Origin: Thiomicrorhabdus sediminis
Lineage (GTDB): Bacteria; Pseudomonadota; Gammaproteobacteria; Thiomicrospirales; Thiomicrospiraceae
Assembly (NCBI RefSeq): GCF_005885815.1
Contig: NZ_CP040602.1
Coordinates: forward strand, 1,751,630-1,815,629
Reading direction: 5' to 3'
DNA length: 64,000 nt
Shown here: positions 47,266 to 56,884 of the stretch, in pieces
Layout of the letters: every line of letters begins with the position of its first letter
How positions within the stretch are numbered: the stretch's first letter is position 1
Made by a program: the position numbers and the translations under genes
Notes under the pieces: model-generated
Databases searched by the model: none
Seen by the model: the letters and a program-made list of their open reading frames with translations, nothing else
What the model was told of the DNA's origin: nothing

Positions 47266-48186
47266 TTACAACAATACCTTACTGCTGCCATATTGAACAG
47301 GCGGACGTGTTTCACCGTAAGTGACCACCTCGTAGGCATCCGGTTGTGACATCAAGGCACGCAGTAACTGGTTGTTTAGGGCATGACCAGATTTATGCGC
47401 GGTAAACTCACCGATAATCGGATGGCCCAGCATATACAGATCACCAACCGCATCCAGAATCTTGTGACGCACAAACTCGTCTTTATTACGCAAACCTTCA
47501 TCGTTCATCACGCCTTCGTCATCCAGACCGATAGCGTTTTTCAAGCTCGCACCCAAACCTAGGTTACGCGCTCTTAGGGTTTCCATATCCTTCATAAAAC
47601 CGAAAGTACGGGCACGGCTAACCTCTTTGAAATAGGAGGTTGCGGAAAAATCCAAGGTCATTTTCTCAGCGGTCTGCTGGAATGCAGGATGCTCGAAATC
47701 GATCGAGAAGTTCAGACGGTAACCTTCATGCGGCGCGAACTCAGCCCAACCGCCCTTATCGTTTTCAACACGCACCTTATGCAGAATGCGCACAAACTTC
47801 TTAGGCGCGCCTTGAATCTTGACTCCGGCAGACTGCAATAAAAAGATAAAGTGTGACGAGCTGCCATCCATAATCGGCACCTCATCAGAAGAAATATCGA
47901 TAAAGACATTATCGATACCGATTCCAGCCAAAGCCGACATCAAATGCTCAATGGTCGCGATTTTCACCGGCTTATCCGCCAATTTCTGCACAATCGTGGT
48001 ACATAGGGTAGTTTCACCGACGATCTCTGGAGACACCTTGAATTCGATCTGCGGATCGCAATCAACGCGACGGAAAACAATGCCGGTATTCTCAGGAGCC
48101 GGACGCAAAGTCATAACAGATTCATGGCCGGTATGCAGCCCGATACCTTTGGCTTTGATTGGGTTGGATAAGGTTCTTTGGTTCAA
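47266..48186 (-). CDS. lpxC: UDP-3-O-acyl-N-acetylglucosamine deacetylase (TTG start)
   Basis: 306 residues. LpxC is the first committed enzyme of lipid A synthesis. The zinc ligands are in TIEHLMSALAG and in the KILDAVGD element; the C-terminal histidine is in SGHALNN. The start codon is TTG at 48186, with AGAG 7 bases ahead; no ATG or GTG fits, and an upstream stop limits the frame. The N terminus (NQRTLSNPIKAKGIGLHTG) aligns with E. coli LpxC, which supports this start. A 140-base gap separates it from ftsA, where ftsZ is normally found. Confidence 0.93.
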   Translation of the reverse strand: MNQRTLSNPIKAKGIGLHTGHESVMTLRPAPENTGIVFRRVDCDPQIEFKVSPEIVGETTLCTTIVQKLADKPVKIATIEHLMSALAGIGIDNVFIDISSDEVPIMDGSSSHFIFLLQSAGVKIQGAPKKFVRILHKVRVENDKGGWAEFAPHEGYRLNFSIDFEHPAFQQTAEKMTLDFSATSYFKEVSRARTFGFMKDMETLRARNLGLGASLKNAIGLDDEGVMNDEGLRNKDEFVRHKILDAVGDLYMLGHPIIGEFTAHKSGHALNNQLLRALMSQPDAYEVVTYGETRPPVQYGSSKVLL

Positions 48187-48326
48187 GGGAAAACTCTTTT
48201 CTACTGAGCTCTGAGGCGAAATCTACAGGGAGGCTGGCCAACAAATGAGCGTTAAAATTTTATTGCCGATATTTTAACACTTTTTTGCCAGTCTATGTGA
48301 CTGACAAAATCAACTAAAAACAACGA

Positions 48327-49577
48327 TTAAAAGCTTTTATTAAACCAGGTTTTCATTCGTCCTAGCAAGCTACCAGCGCTGACACCGGGACCTTGTGGTT
48401 GAGAAAGTTCGCTAATCGCATCACCCAAGTGTTCACGAGCATGCATCAACAAGCCGACCGTTGTCGCATAAGATGGGCTGTTAACCTCATCCTTAAGCCC
48501 TTCAACTCCTTGCGGGTAACCTAAACGTACCGGCATATGGAAGACTTCTTCGGCTAATTCCACCGCACCTTCGACCAAAGAACTGCCACCGGTCAAGACA
48601 ATACCGGCCGCCAATGACTCTTCAAAACCGGCACTACGCAGCTCGGCTTGGATCAACTGGAACAGCTCTTCATAACGCGGCTCAATCACTTCAACCAGAG
48701 TACGGCGAGACAGACAACGCGCCGGGCGATCACCGACACTCGGCACTTCAATTTCTTCATCTTTGTCAATCAACTGCGGCAAAGCACAGGCGTGATTACG
48801 CTTAATCGCTTCGGCGGCCTGTGTTGGTGTACGCAAAGCCACGGCGATATCATTAGTGACTTGATCTCCAGCCACCGAAATCACCGCAGTATGGCGAATC
48901 GCACCGTTATGGAAAACCGCGATATCGGTAGTACCGCCCCCGATATCGACAAGACAGACACCAAGCTCTTTTTCATCTTCGGACAATACCGATTCGCTCG
49001 ATGCCAACTGCTCAAGAATAATATCGGCAACACCTAAACCGCAACGCTCGACACATTTAGTAATGTTTTGCGCCGCACTCACCGAACCGGTGACCATATG
49101 CACTTTGGCTTCTAGACGCACACCGGACATACCGATCGGCTCACGAATACCGCCTTGATTGTCGATAATGTATTCCTGAGACAGGATATGCAAGACACGC
49201 TGATCGCCGGGAATGGCGATGGTTTGCGCCGCATCCATAACGCGTTCGATATCTTCATGCTGAACGTCCTGGTTACGGATAGCCACCATTCCCATCGAAT
49301 TGAAACTTTTGATATGACTGCCGGCAATACCGACATAAACTGACTGGGCTTCGAAACCGGCCATACGCTCGGCTTCGTCTATGGCGCGCTGAATAGATTC
49401 AACGGTAGAGTCGATATTAACAACCACCCCTTTCTTTAAGCCTCTTGAAGGATGAGTTCCCATCCCTACTACCTCAATGCTGCCATCCGCTTTGATCTTA
49501 CCGATAATAGCCGCAATTTTTGAAGTTCCAATATCCAGTCCGACGACCATATTAGAAGAGTGCTGTTTTCGCGCCAT
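48327..49577 (-). CDS. ftsA: Cell division protein FtsA
   Basis: 416 residues of the actin-like ATPase fold. Nucleotide-binding elements are GLDIGTSKIAAIIG, the phosphate 2 loop VDIGGGTTDIAVF and VLTGGSSLVEGAV. The C-terminal amphipathic helix (GRMKTWFNKSF) that anchors Z-rings to the membrane is intact. FtsA tethers FtsZ, yet ftsZ is not the next gene: the stop is followed after 140 bases by lpxC. It lies 100 bases after ftsQ on the same strand. Confidence 0.97.
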   Translation of the reverse strand: MARKQHSSNMVVGLDIGTSKIAAIIGKIKADGSIEVVGMGTHPSRGLKKGVVVNIDSTVESIQRAIDEAERMAGFEAQSVYVGIAGSHIKSFNSMGMVAIRNQDVQHEDIERVMDAAQTIAIPGDQRVLHILSQEYIIDNQGGIREPIGMSGVRLEAKVHMVTGSVSAAQNITKCVERCGLGVADIILEQLASSESVLSEDEKELGVCLVDIGGGTTDIAVFHNGAIRHTAVISVAGDQVTNDIAVALRTPTQAAEAIKRNHACALPQLIDKDEEIEVPSVGDRPARCLSRRTLVEVIEPRYEELFQLIQAELRSAGFEESLAAGIVLTGGSSLVEGAVELAEEVFHMPVRLGYPQGVEGLKDEVNSPSYATTVGLLMHAREHLGDAISELSQPQGPGVSAGSLLGRMKTWFNKSF

Positions 49578-49678
49578 ATTGTGCTTTACCTTTTCCCAAT
49601 TGAAATTTCCAAGTCCGCCTGTAGGCGTAGCGGCAGACCGGTTTCGCTAGTGTATAACCCATGCCTTTTGAGCGTGAT

Positions 49679-50368
49679 TTAATTTTGCGCCACTATAAAA
49701 CCATTACTATAGCGTAAATCGTAAGTCTGTGCTGAGTTTCTCATTTCAGCACTGAGCTGTGGATAAGCCTTGATAAAACGTTCGATTTTATTGGCGTAAT
49801 TCAGCTCGTCGACTTTAATGACTGCACCGCCAAGCAACTGGATTTGCCAAACATTATCTACTGAAAAACGCATTTCAGCAATCACCAAATCTAGACCGGC
49901 AAACCACTGCCGTGTCTGCATAAATTCAGTTAACACTTTTTCCGACTGATCAAGGCGCCCCTGTAGACGCACCAGATTTTCAAAACCTGCAATGCTACGC
50001 GGGAAAAACACTTCGCCATGGCGGTTGATCAATCCGGATTCACCCCAACGTGCTACCGGTTGCTGTTCACTAATGGAGATATAGAGCAGATCGGGCCACT
50101 TGCGGCGTATTTGTGCCGAATGCACCCAATCCAGACGAACGATACTGGCTTGAATTTTCTGCAACGGCAACTGCCAGAACGACTCCCCCAGATAGGGAGA
50201 AACGGCATCGGACAACTCGACATCACTCACCTGATGTAAAGGCGTCAGTAGCTCATAATGTGACACCGGTTTATAAAATGGTGATTGTTTGGCAAGCAAC
50301 AGCCACACCGCCGCCACTATAAAAAATAGCAGCGCAAACAATAAGGAAAATTGCCCAATGCGTCTCAT
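49679..50368 (-). CDS. ftsQ: Cell division protein FtsQ (POTRA-domain divisome protein)
   Basis: 229 residues. One transmembrane helix near 9-28 (LLFALLFFIVAAVWLLLA), then a POTRA domain (about 45-115, VSDVELSDAVSPYLGESFWQL and VHSAQIRRKWPDLLYISISEQQPVARW) and the FtsQ beta domain. It is a scaffold of the divisome. Eleven bases separate it from ddlB. Slightly shorter than E. coli FtsQ (276). Confidence 0.94.
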   Translation of the reverse strand: MRRIGQFSLLFALLFFIVAAVWLLLAKQSPFYKPVSHYELLTPLHQVSDVELSDAVSPYLGESFWQLPLQKIQASIVRLDWVHSAQIRRKWPDLLYISISEQQPVARWGESGLINRHGEVFFPRSIAGFENLVRLQGRLDQSEKVLTEFMQTRQWFAGLDLVIAEMRFSVDNVWQIQLLGGAVIKVDELNYANKIERFIKAYPQLSAEMRNSAQTYDLRYSNGFIVAQN

Positions 50369-50379
50369 TGCCAGTCTGA

Positions 50380-51285
50380 TTAATCCAAAGTAGTTTTTAA
50401 GATTTCGACCACAAGTTGCTCGAAACTCAAACCTTTCGCCCTGGCCGCCATCGGCACCAAACTATGGTCGGTCATCCCCGGTACGGAGTTCAGTTCGATC
50501 AACCAAGGCTGTTCGTCTTCATCCAACATCACATCAACTCGTCCCCAGGCTTTGGCACCAACGACATCGAATGCTTCCAATACCAGGTTCTGAATATCGG
50601 CAGTCAGTTCATCGTCCAGCGCACATGGGCAAATATATTGTGTGTCATTGGCCTTATACTTTGCATCAAAATCATAAAAATCGTGCGTTGTCTTTAACTC
50701 GATCAACGGCAACGCCTCATCATTCAATACTGCCGCGGTGAATTCACGACCGGTAATCCACTGTTCGATCAGAATTTCACTGTCATACTGTTGGGCGAAT
50801 GAAACGGCTTCAACCAGTTGCGGCTTATCATAGACTTTGCGCATGCCGATACTGGAACCTTCATGACAAGGTTTAACAATGACAGGAAACGGCAGATCAA
50901 AACTATCCATATCAAGCGGCATGTTTTTGGAAACCCAGACAAAACCTGGAGTCGGCAGCCCGGCTCCCATCCAAAGCCATTTGGTGCGCAGCTTATCCAT
51001 GGCAATAGCCGAAGCGGCCATATCACTGCCGGTATAAGGCAGGCCCAAATCGCTCAATACCGATTGCACACCACCGTCTTCACCCCAGCGACCGTGCAGA
51101 GCGATAAAGGCACGATCATAATCTTGCGCAATACGGCACAGATCGGCAACACTATCGACATCTTCGGATACGGCATCAATCCCTTGATCCAATAAGGCTT
51201 GAGTGACCGCCTGTCCGCTTCTTAGAGAGACTTCTCGTTCGGCGGCTTTACCGCCCATTAATACTGCAACCTTGCCAAAATCCAT
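50380..51285 (-). CDS. ddlB: D-alanine-D-alanine ligase B
   Basis: 301 residues from the ATG at 51285 with GGAG six bases upstream; a TTG four codons earlier is not favoured. ATP-grasp enzyme joining two D-Ala. Elements include VLMGGKAAEREVSLRSG, HGRWGEDGGVQ, KPCHEGSSIGM and WLIELNSVPGMT. It follows murC by 14 bases and precedes ftsQ, the E. coli order murC-ddlB-ftsQ-ftsA. Confidence 0.96.
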   Translation of the reverse strand: MDFGKVAVLMGGKAAEREVSLRSGQAVTQALLDQGIDAVSEDVDSVADLCRIAQDYDRAFIALHGRWGEDGGVQSVLSDLGLPYTGSDMAASAIAMDKLRTKWLWMGAGLPTPGFVWVSKNMPLDMDSFDLPFPVIVKPCHEGSSIGMRKVYDKPQLVEAVSFAQQYDSEILIEQWITGREFTAAVLNDEALPLIELKTTHDFYDFDAKYKANDTQYICPCALDDELTADIQNLVLEAFDVVGAKAWGRVDVMLDEDEQPWLIELNSVPGMTDHSLVPMAARAKGLSFEQLVVEILKTTLD

Positions 51286-51299
51286 CAATCTCTCCAATC

Positions 51300-52697
51300 C
51301 TAATTTGTCTCGGTCAAAGCCTTGGATTCACTCCATTGTCTGGCCAATTGACCGACATCACCAGCCCCCATAACCAAGACAACATCATCATCCTGTAAAA
51401 CATCCGTCGCCAATTGTTCTAATTGCGCGAAATCTTCGGCAAAGAAACCATGCCCACCACGGACACGCAACGCCTGTAACAGGGCTTTCGAATCAAAGCT
51501 CGGCAGATGTGGCTCCCCCGCGGCATAGACTTCCAATAACACCACCATGTCCGGCCCGGTCAAGGACTGAACAAACTCATCGAACAGATCGCGGGTACGC
51601 GTGTAACGGTGCGGCTGGAAGACTAAAATCAGGCGCTTGTTCGGGAACGCTTCCTTAGCGGTTGCAATCGTTGCCTGTAATTCGGTTGGGTGATGACCGT
51701 AATCATCTACCATGGTGACATTATGACCGGCTATTTGCCTGTTGTCATAAACCTCGAAACGACGGCCAACACCGCCAAACTCTTTCAATGCCTGCTGAAT
51801 CGCGGCAATCGGCACATCCAATTGCAAGCCGACCGCAATCGCTGCCAAGGCATTTTGCACATTATGCTTACCTGGCAAGTTTAACTCTACGGCAAAACTC
51901 TTATCGCGCCCGACTAAAACCTGAAACTGCATTTTCAAGCCTTTTGCCTGAACATCAATGGCACGGATATCGGCGTTTTCAGAGAAACCGTAAGTCGTGG
52001 TTTTACGTGTCAATTTAGGCAAAATGTGACACACATTGTCATCGTCTATACACATAATCGCCATACCGTAAAACGGCAAACGGTTAATAAATTCAATAAA
52101 GGTGTTTTCCAATATCTGATAATCGCCTTGATAAGTATCCATATGATCTTCATCAATATTGGTTACTACCGACATCATTGGCGACAAATGCAGGAAGGAA
52201 GCATCCGATTCATCGGCTTCGGCCACCAGATAGTTACTGGATCCCAAACGGGCGTTGGTGCCCACTTGATTGAGCTTTCCGCCAATCACAAACGTCGGAT
52301 CAAGCTCACCATGAGTCAATACCGCCGCGGTTAGACTGGTAGTCGTAGTTTTACCGTGAGTACCGGCGATGGCGATACCAAAACGCATACGCATCAATTC
52401 GGCCAACATTTCCGCTCTTGGAATGACCGGAACCCGCGCTTCGCGTGCCCAGTTGACCTCGGGATTGTCTTTACCGATTGCGGTGGAAACCACCACCACA
52501 TCGGTATTTTTCACATGTTCGGCATTATGACCTAGCTGAATCAAAGCACCAAGCGATTCAAGGCGGGCAACCGTAGGGTTATGCTTGATATCCGAACCGC
52601 TTACGGTATACCCCAAGTTCAGACAGACTTCAGCGATACCGGCCATACCTACACCACCGATACCGACAAAATGGATTTGTTTTACCTGTTCTTTCAT
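51300..52697 (-). CDS. murC: UDP-N-acetylmuramate-L-alanine ligase
   Basis: 465 residues. Mur ligase three-domain protein: the N-terminal HFVGIGGVGMAGIAEV, the ATP site AGTHGKTTTTSLTAAVL, and VDDYGHHPTE. It adds L-alanine to UDP-MurNAc. It begins the visible dcw block; murG, which precedes it in E. coli and Pseudomonas, is absent. The 224 bases upstream show no gene, and the next gene is an unknown 115-residue protein. Confidence 0.96.
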   Translation of the reverse strand: MKEQVKQIHFVGIGGVGMAGIAEVCLNLGYTVSGSDIKHNPTVARLESLGALIQLGHNAEHVKNTDVVVVSTAIGKDNPEVNWAREARVPVIPRAEMLAELMRMRFGIAIAGTHGKTTTTSLTAAVLTHGELDPTFVIGGKLNQVGTNARLGSSNYLVAEADESDASFLHLSPMMSVVTNIDEDHMDTYQGDYQILENTFIEFINRLPFYGMAIMCIDDDNVCHILPKLTRKTTTYGFSENADIRAIDVQAKGLKMQFQVLVGRDKSFAVELNLPGKHNVQNALAAIAVGLQLDVPIAAIQQALKEFGGVGRRFEVYDNRQIAGHNVTMVDDYGHHPTELQATIATAKEAFPNKRLILVFQPHRYTRTRDLFDEFVQSLTGPDMVVLLEVYAAGEPHLPSFDSKALLQALRVRGGHGFFAEDFAQLEQLATDVLQDDDVVLVMGAGDVGQLARQWSESKALTETN

Positions 52698-52921
52698 TAA
52701 ATTCTAGCTTTCTGCTATTAAGACATGACAACTGAAGGGATCAGTTGATTTGATTAATTGGTTTCAATACGTTTTGCTACTTTCAGCATCGATTATGATT
52801 AACCATATCATACAACGAAACCTGTTTTAGGTTAGCGCCAATTATCGACTCTATGTAACAAATTCATTGCTTACTAGGCTAGCATCGATTCGGCTCAGCT
52901 AAGTTGAGAAACCCTTGCAGA

Positions 52922-53269
52922 TTACTGCAGTGAAACGGGCTCTTGCTTATGCTCTTCATTTTCTTCAATTTTTTCAAAAGGTTCCTTGACCGGTCTTGGC
53001 ACCACCCAGAAAAACTGCGCCAGAATTGCCGCCAGTTCCGTGGTCTTTTTCAAGGGTTCGGTAATTTCAATACTTGAACCCAACTGGCTTTCAACATGTC
53101 CGGTTTGCTTGGCCTGCTCAATCATCTGCCAAATCACCTCATCCGCTCCTTCCAGCAAGCCTTCATCCGGATTCCACCAGGCCATCATCGTGTCAAAGCG
53201 ATCTTCAAAGTTAGCCAATGGAATCAATTCCAACTGAATCCAGTGCAAAGGTGTTTTCTCTTCACTCAT
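52922..53269 (-). CDS. Hypothetical soluble protein, 115 residues
   Basis: No family recognised. It is acidic, without signal or membrane helix. It opens MSEEKTPLHWIQLELIPLANFEDRFDTMMAWWNPDEG and ends in a Glu/Lys-rich tail. Several tryptophans (WIQ, AWWN, FFWVV) sit in otherwise helical sequence. It lies between murC and the suf operon, 160 bases after sufS, but the suf terminator is between them, so it is probably transcribed from its own promoter. Whether it belongs with cell-wall genes or Fe-S assembly cannot be told. Confidence 0.65.
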   Translation of the reverse strand: MSEEKTPLHWIQLELIPLANFEDRFDTMMAWWNPDEGLLEGADEVIWQMIEQAKQTGHVESQLGSSIEITEPLKKTTELAAILAQFFWVVPRPVKEPFEKIEENEEHKQEPVSLQ

Positions 53270-53373
53270 TACCCTATCCTTTTTCTCTGCATTTAAACTA
53301 TCTCATACAGCCCGGGGCAACTCAATGCGATTGGCGATTAATTTTTTATGCTGATACACAAAACCGCTTAAAT

Positions 53374-53399
53374 AAAAAAAGCGACCGAAGTCGCTTTTA
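53374..53399 (-). terminator. Terminator of the sufBCDS operon
   Basis: On the minus strand AGCGAC-TTCG-GTCGCT followed by a T7 run; the UUCG-type tetraloop makes it very stable. The stem on plus coordinates is 53380-53395. It sits 31 bases after the sufS stop. Confidence 0.92.
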
Positions 53400-53429
53400 T
53401 CCAATTTACCGCGGCTGGCTTTAGCGCAA

Positions 53430-54656
53430 TTAAAGCAGCATATCTTTCGCTTCTTCAATCGCACTGACTAAACGGTCAATGTCCGCTTTATTATTGTAAA
53501 CCCCTAAAGAGGCTCGCACCGTGGCAGGCACATTGAAATGCTGCATGACCGGCATCGCGCAGTGATGACTGGCGCGCACCGCAATGCCGTCCTGATCCAT
53601 CAAAGTCGCCATATCATGCGGATGAACGCCTTCAATAATAAAGGAGATGACCCCGCCTTTATTTTTAGCCTGGCCGATAATCTGCAAACCGTCGATCCGA
53701 CTCAAGCTCTCCGTTGCATAAGCTAACAGCTCATGTTCGAAACCAGCAACCTGCTCCATACCAATAGCCGTTAAAAAATCGATTGCGGCCCCAAGCCCGA
53801 TGGCTCCGGAAATATTTGGCGTACCTGCCTCAAACTTATAAGGCAAGACATTATATTCGGTCTTTTCAAAGGTCACCGAATAGATCATGTCTCCACCGCC
53901 TTGATAAGGCGGCATTGCTTCCAATAAGGTTTCTTTGGCATAAAGCACACCAATACCGGTTGGACCATACATCTTATGCCCGGAAAGTGCATAAAAATCA
54001 CAACCAATATCGGCAACATCTATCGCCATGTGGGCACACGCTTGTGCACCGTCAACCAACATTTTCGCACCTACCGAATGGGCGATTTCCGTCATTTCCT
54101 TGACCGGGTTAATGGTTCCCAGTGCATTCGACATATGGGTTGCGGCAACCAGTTTGGTTTTTTCCGAAACCATACCTTGCAGAGCACCTAAACAGATCTC
54201 GCCCTGATTGTTCATGCGCAACACATTCAAACGAATACCGAGCTGATCACGCAACAACTGCCAAGGCACAATATTGGAATGATGTTCCATTTCGGTGACA
54301 ATAATTTCATCACCTTCTTTTAGATTTTCACGCGCCCAACTCTGTGCCACTAAGTTAATCGCCTCGGTGGTGCCGCGAACAAACACCACCTCTTTGGTCG
54401 AGGCGGCATTTATGAATTGACGCACCTTTTCACGAGCACCTTCATATTTCTCGGTGGCGCGTTCACTCAGACCATAAACACCGCGATGTACATTGGCGTT
54501 TTCTTGACGGTAATAACGTGCTAAAGCATCAATCACCATCTGCGGTTTTTGCGAAGTCGCACCATTATCCAAATAGACTAATGGGTGCCCATTTTCCTGC
54601 TGGTTGAGAATCGGGAATTGTGCTCGGATATCAGCAAAATTTTGCGTTGCAGCCAT
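53430..54656 (-). CDS. sufS: Cysteine desulfurase SufS
   Basis: 408 residues, PLP-dependent. The PLP lysine is in ALSGHKMYGPTGIGVLY and the active cysteine in RASHHCAMPVM near residue 365. It supplies sulfur to SufBCD. It lies 27 bases after sufD in the order sufB-sufC-sufD-sufS. No sufE or sufU partner follows. IscS is missing from the iscR-iscA locus, so this may be the main desulfurase for clusters; that cannot be checked from this window alone. Confidence 0.96.
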   Translation of the reverse strand: MAATQNFADIRAQFPILNQQENGHPLVYLDNGATSQKPQMVIDALARYYRQENANVHRGVYGLSERATEKYEGAREKVRQFINAASTKEVVFVRGTTEAINLVAQSWARENLKEGDEIIVTEMEHHSNIVPWQLLRDQLGIRLNVLRMNNQGEICLGALQGMVSEKTKLVAATHMSNALGTINPVKEMTEIAHSVGAKMLVDGAQACAHMAIDVADIGCDFYALSGHKMYGPTGIGVLYAKETLLEAMPPYQGGGDMIYSVTFEKTEYNVLPYKFEAGTPNISGAIGLGAAIDFLTAIGMEQVAGFEHELLAYATESLSRIDGLQIIGQAKNKGGVISFIIEGVHPHDMATLMDQDGIAVRASHHCAMPVMQHFNVPATVRASLGVYNNKADIDRLVSAIEEAKDMLL

Positions 54657-54683
54657 GTTTATATCAGTCCAATTAAAACGCTA

Positions 54684-56015
54684 TTAAGCTTGTTGCACGG
54701 AATTTAATGCTTTTGACAGACACTCGGTCGCCCAAAAACGAATCGCATCATTGGCAATGGTTTCACATGGTTCCAATAAGAACGCATGGGTAATCATATT
54801 GATCGCATCTTGGCGACGAATACCACGTGCCTGCAGATAGAAAATCTGATTTTCATCAATCTGACCGGAAGCCGAACCATGAGAACACTTCACATCATCA
54901 GCGTAGATTTCCAACTGAGGCTTGGTATCCATTTTTGCACTATCAGACAATAACAAGTTTTTGTTATCCATCTGACCATCGGTCTTCTGTGCTTTTTGGT
55001 CAACACGGATCATACCGTTAAAGACACCTGTTGCCTTGCCCGACAACACATATTTATGCAACTGGCGGCTAATGCCATTTGTATCGTTATGTTCGGTATT
55101 GGTACGTGAGTCAACAGTTTGACTGGCCGTTGCCAGACAAGCACTGTTCTGATTGTTTTCGATGTGATCGCCATTCATAGTCAAATAGTTCTGCTGACGA
55201 GAAATCGCAGATCCCACTGAGGCAAAGAAACTATTGAACTGGCTACCTGCCTGCTGATCGATGAACTGGTTATTGAAGTAATAACTGGCTTCACTTTGAT
55301 CCTGCAAAATCACTTGATGCACTCTGGCATACTTGGCAACGAAAATTTCTGTCAACACATTGGTACAGGCACTGTCATCGACGTTGTCTAATAGGCTTAC
55401 AAAGCGCTCAACCACAGTCACTTCGGCATTTTCACCGACTTCTATTCGATTACGGATATTGCCCAGATTATTGTTCGCCGTCTGCACATTCATAATGTAA
55501 AACGGCATGGTAATCTGGGTATTGGCATCAACATTGAGCGCAAAACCATCGGCCAGCAATGCGCTATTCAACAGACCAAACGGCTCTTTATTGATTTTTT
55601 CCTGATTGGTAAACAACTTATCCGCATTGCTGTTTAACTCTTCCCCGTCTCTAAACAGCTCAAATTGAACCCCATCAGGTAAAGCTTGCAGATTATCCGA
55701 CAAGGCCTCATTGAACCAGCCATCAACAAACACCAAGACAATCGCCGCAAAGCTAGGCATAAACGGACGAATATCATCGCTAGTCAAAGGTTGAGCCGGC
55801 TTTAATTCAAAGTGCTTCTGAACAAAACCGGTCAAACGTGTATATTGCCAGTCTTCATCACGCTGCGTCGGGAAACCTTGCTTTGCAAACAGTTGACTCG
55901 CTTGCTCTCGAATTTGTACAACTTGTGGATTACTGCAACTGGCGTTCAATTGTTTCGCTTGATTCAAATAATGATCAACGGCTTTCTGTGCGACAGGTGA
56001 AATTTTTCTTTGCAT
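54684..56015 (-). CDS. sufD: Fe-S cluster assembly protein SufD
   Basis: 443 residues. The parallel beta-helix core and the C-terminal element CSHGSASGQIDENQIFYLQARGI are typical of SufB/SufD. With SufB and SufC it forms the scaffold on which clusters are built. The DVKCSHG histidine/cysteine pocket is conserved. It lies between sufC and sufS. Confidence 0.93.
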   Translation of the reverse strand: MQRKISPVAQKAVDHYLNQAKQLNASCSNPQVVQIREQASQLFAKQGFPTQRDEDWQYTRLTGFVQKHFELKPAQPLTSDDIRPFMPSFAAIVLVFVDGWFNEALSDNLQALPDGVQFELFRDGEELNSNADKLFTNQEKINKEPFGLLNSALLADGFALNVDANTQITMPFYIMNVQTANNNLGNIRNRIEVGENAEVTVVERFVSLLDNVDDSACTNVLTEIFVAKYARVHQVILQDQSEASYYFNNQFIDQQAGSQFNSFFASVGSAISRQQNYLTMNGDHIENNQNSACLATASQTVDSRTNTEHNDTNGISRQLHKYVLSGKATGVFNGMIRVDQKAQKTDGQMDNKNLLLSDSAKMDTKPQLEIYADDVKCSHGSASGQIDENQIFYLQARGIRRQDAINMITHAFLLEPCETIANDAIRFWATECLSKALNSVQQA

Positions 56016-56074
56016 CTAATAGTTCGCTTCTATCGATTAGGATGAATTTGTTTCTTAGTCAAACACGTCTATGA

Positions 56075-56827
56075 TTAAGAGTGTGCTTGAATAATCTCGT
56101 CATAGCCGTTTTCTTCCAGCTCATGAACCAGTTCAAAACCACCTGATTTGACGATTTTTCCGTTGTACAACACATGCACATGATCAGGCTTGATGTAATC
56201 CAATAAACGCTGGTAGTGAGTGACCACTATAAAGCTACGCTTATCGTCACGTAAGGCATTAACCCCATTGGCGACGACTTTAAGTGCATCGATATCCAAA
56301 CCGGAATCGGTCTCATCCAAAATGCATAGTTTCGGTTCAAGTAGAGCCATCTGGAAAATATCATTACGTTTTTTCTCACCACCGGAGAAGCCGACATTAA
56401 CCGAACGCTCAAGAAGGTCGGCACGCATATTTAGCAGTTCGATCTTGCTTTGTGCAAACTCATCAAAATCAAACATATCCAAGGCCGGTTCGCCACGTTC
56501 TTCACGAATCGCATTGACCGCAGTCTGCATAAACAGTTTGTTGCTCACACCTGGAATCTCAACCGGATATTGAAATGCCAAGAACAGACCTTTACGGGCA
56601 CGATCCTCAGGATCCATATCCAGCAGATCTTCACCATCAAAGGTGACAGTTCCCTCGGTTACTTCATAGTCATCTCGTCCAGACAAAACATTCGCCAAGG
56701 TACTTTTACCCGCTCCGTTTGGTCCCATAATGGCGTGAACTTCGCCAGGATTGACTTCGATATTCAATCCTTTGAGGATCTGTTTATCATCAATTTCTGC
56801 TTGTAGATTATCGACTTTAAGTAACAT
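56075..56827 (-). CDS. sufC: Fe-S assembly ATPase SufC
   Basis: 250 residues, an ABC-type ATPase. Walker A GPNGAGKSTLANVLSG, the SufC-type signature FSGGEKKRNDIFQMALLEPK, Walker B LCILDETDSGLD. It powers structural changes in SufBCD. It is preceded by sufB (57 bases) and followed by sufD. Confidence 0.97.
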   Translation of the reverse strand: MLLKVDNLQAEIDDKQILKGLNIEVNPGEVHAIMGPNGAGKSTLANVLSGRDDYEVTEGTVTFDGEDLLDMDPEDRARKGLFLAFQYPVEIPGVSNKLFMQTAVNAIREERGEPALDMFDFDEFAQSKIELLNMRADLLERSVNVGFSGGEKKRNDIFQMALLEPKLCILDETDSGLDIDALKVVANGVNALRDDKRSFIVVTHYQRLLDYIKPDHVHVLYNGKIVKSGGFELVHELEENGYDEIIQAHS

Positions 56828-56884
56828 GGTTTTCTTTCACTAATAAGGTTGCAATATTTAATTTGGACTCTGGTTGATTCGGTT

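Noticed and set aside
48187-48326. A degraded ftsZ or a small gene in the ftsA-lpxC gap
   Set aside because: No frame in the 140 bases encodes FtsZ-like residues or a plausible small protein.
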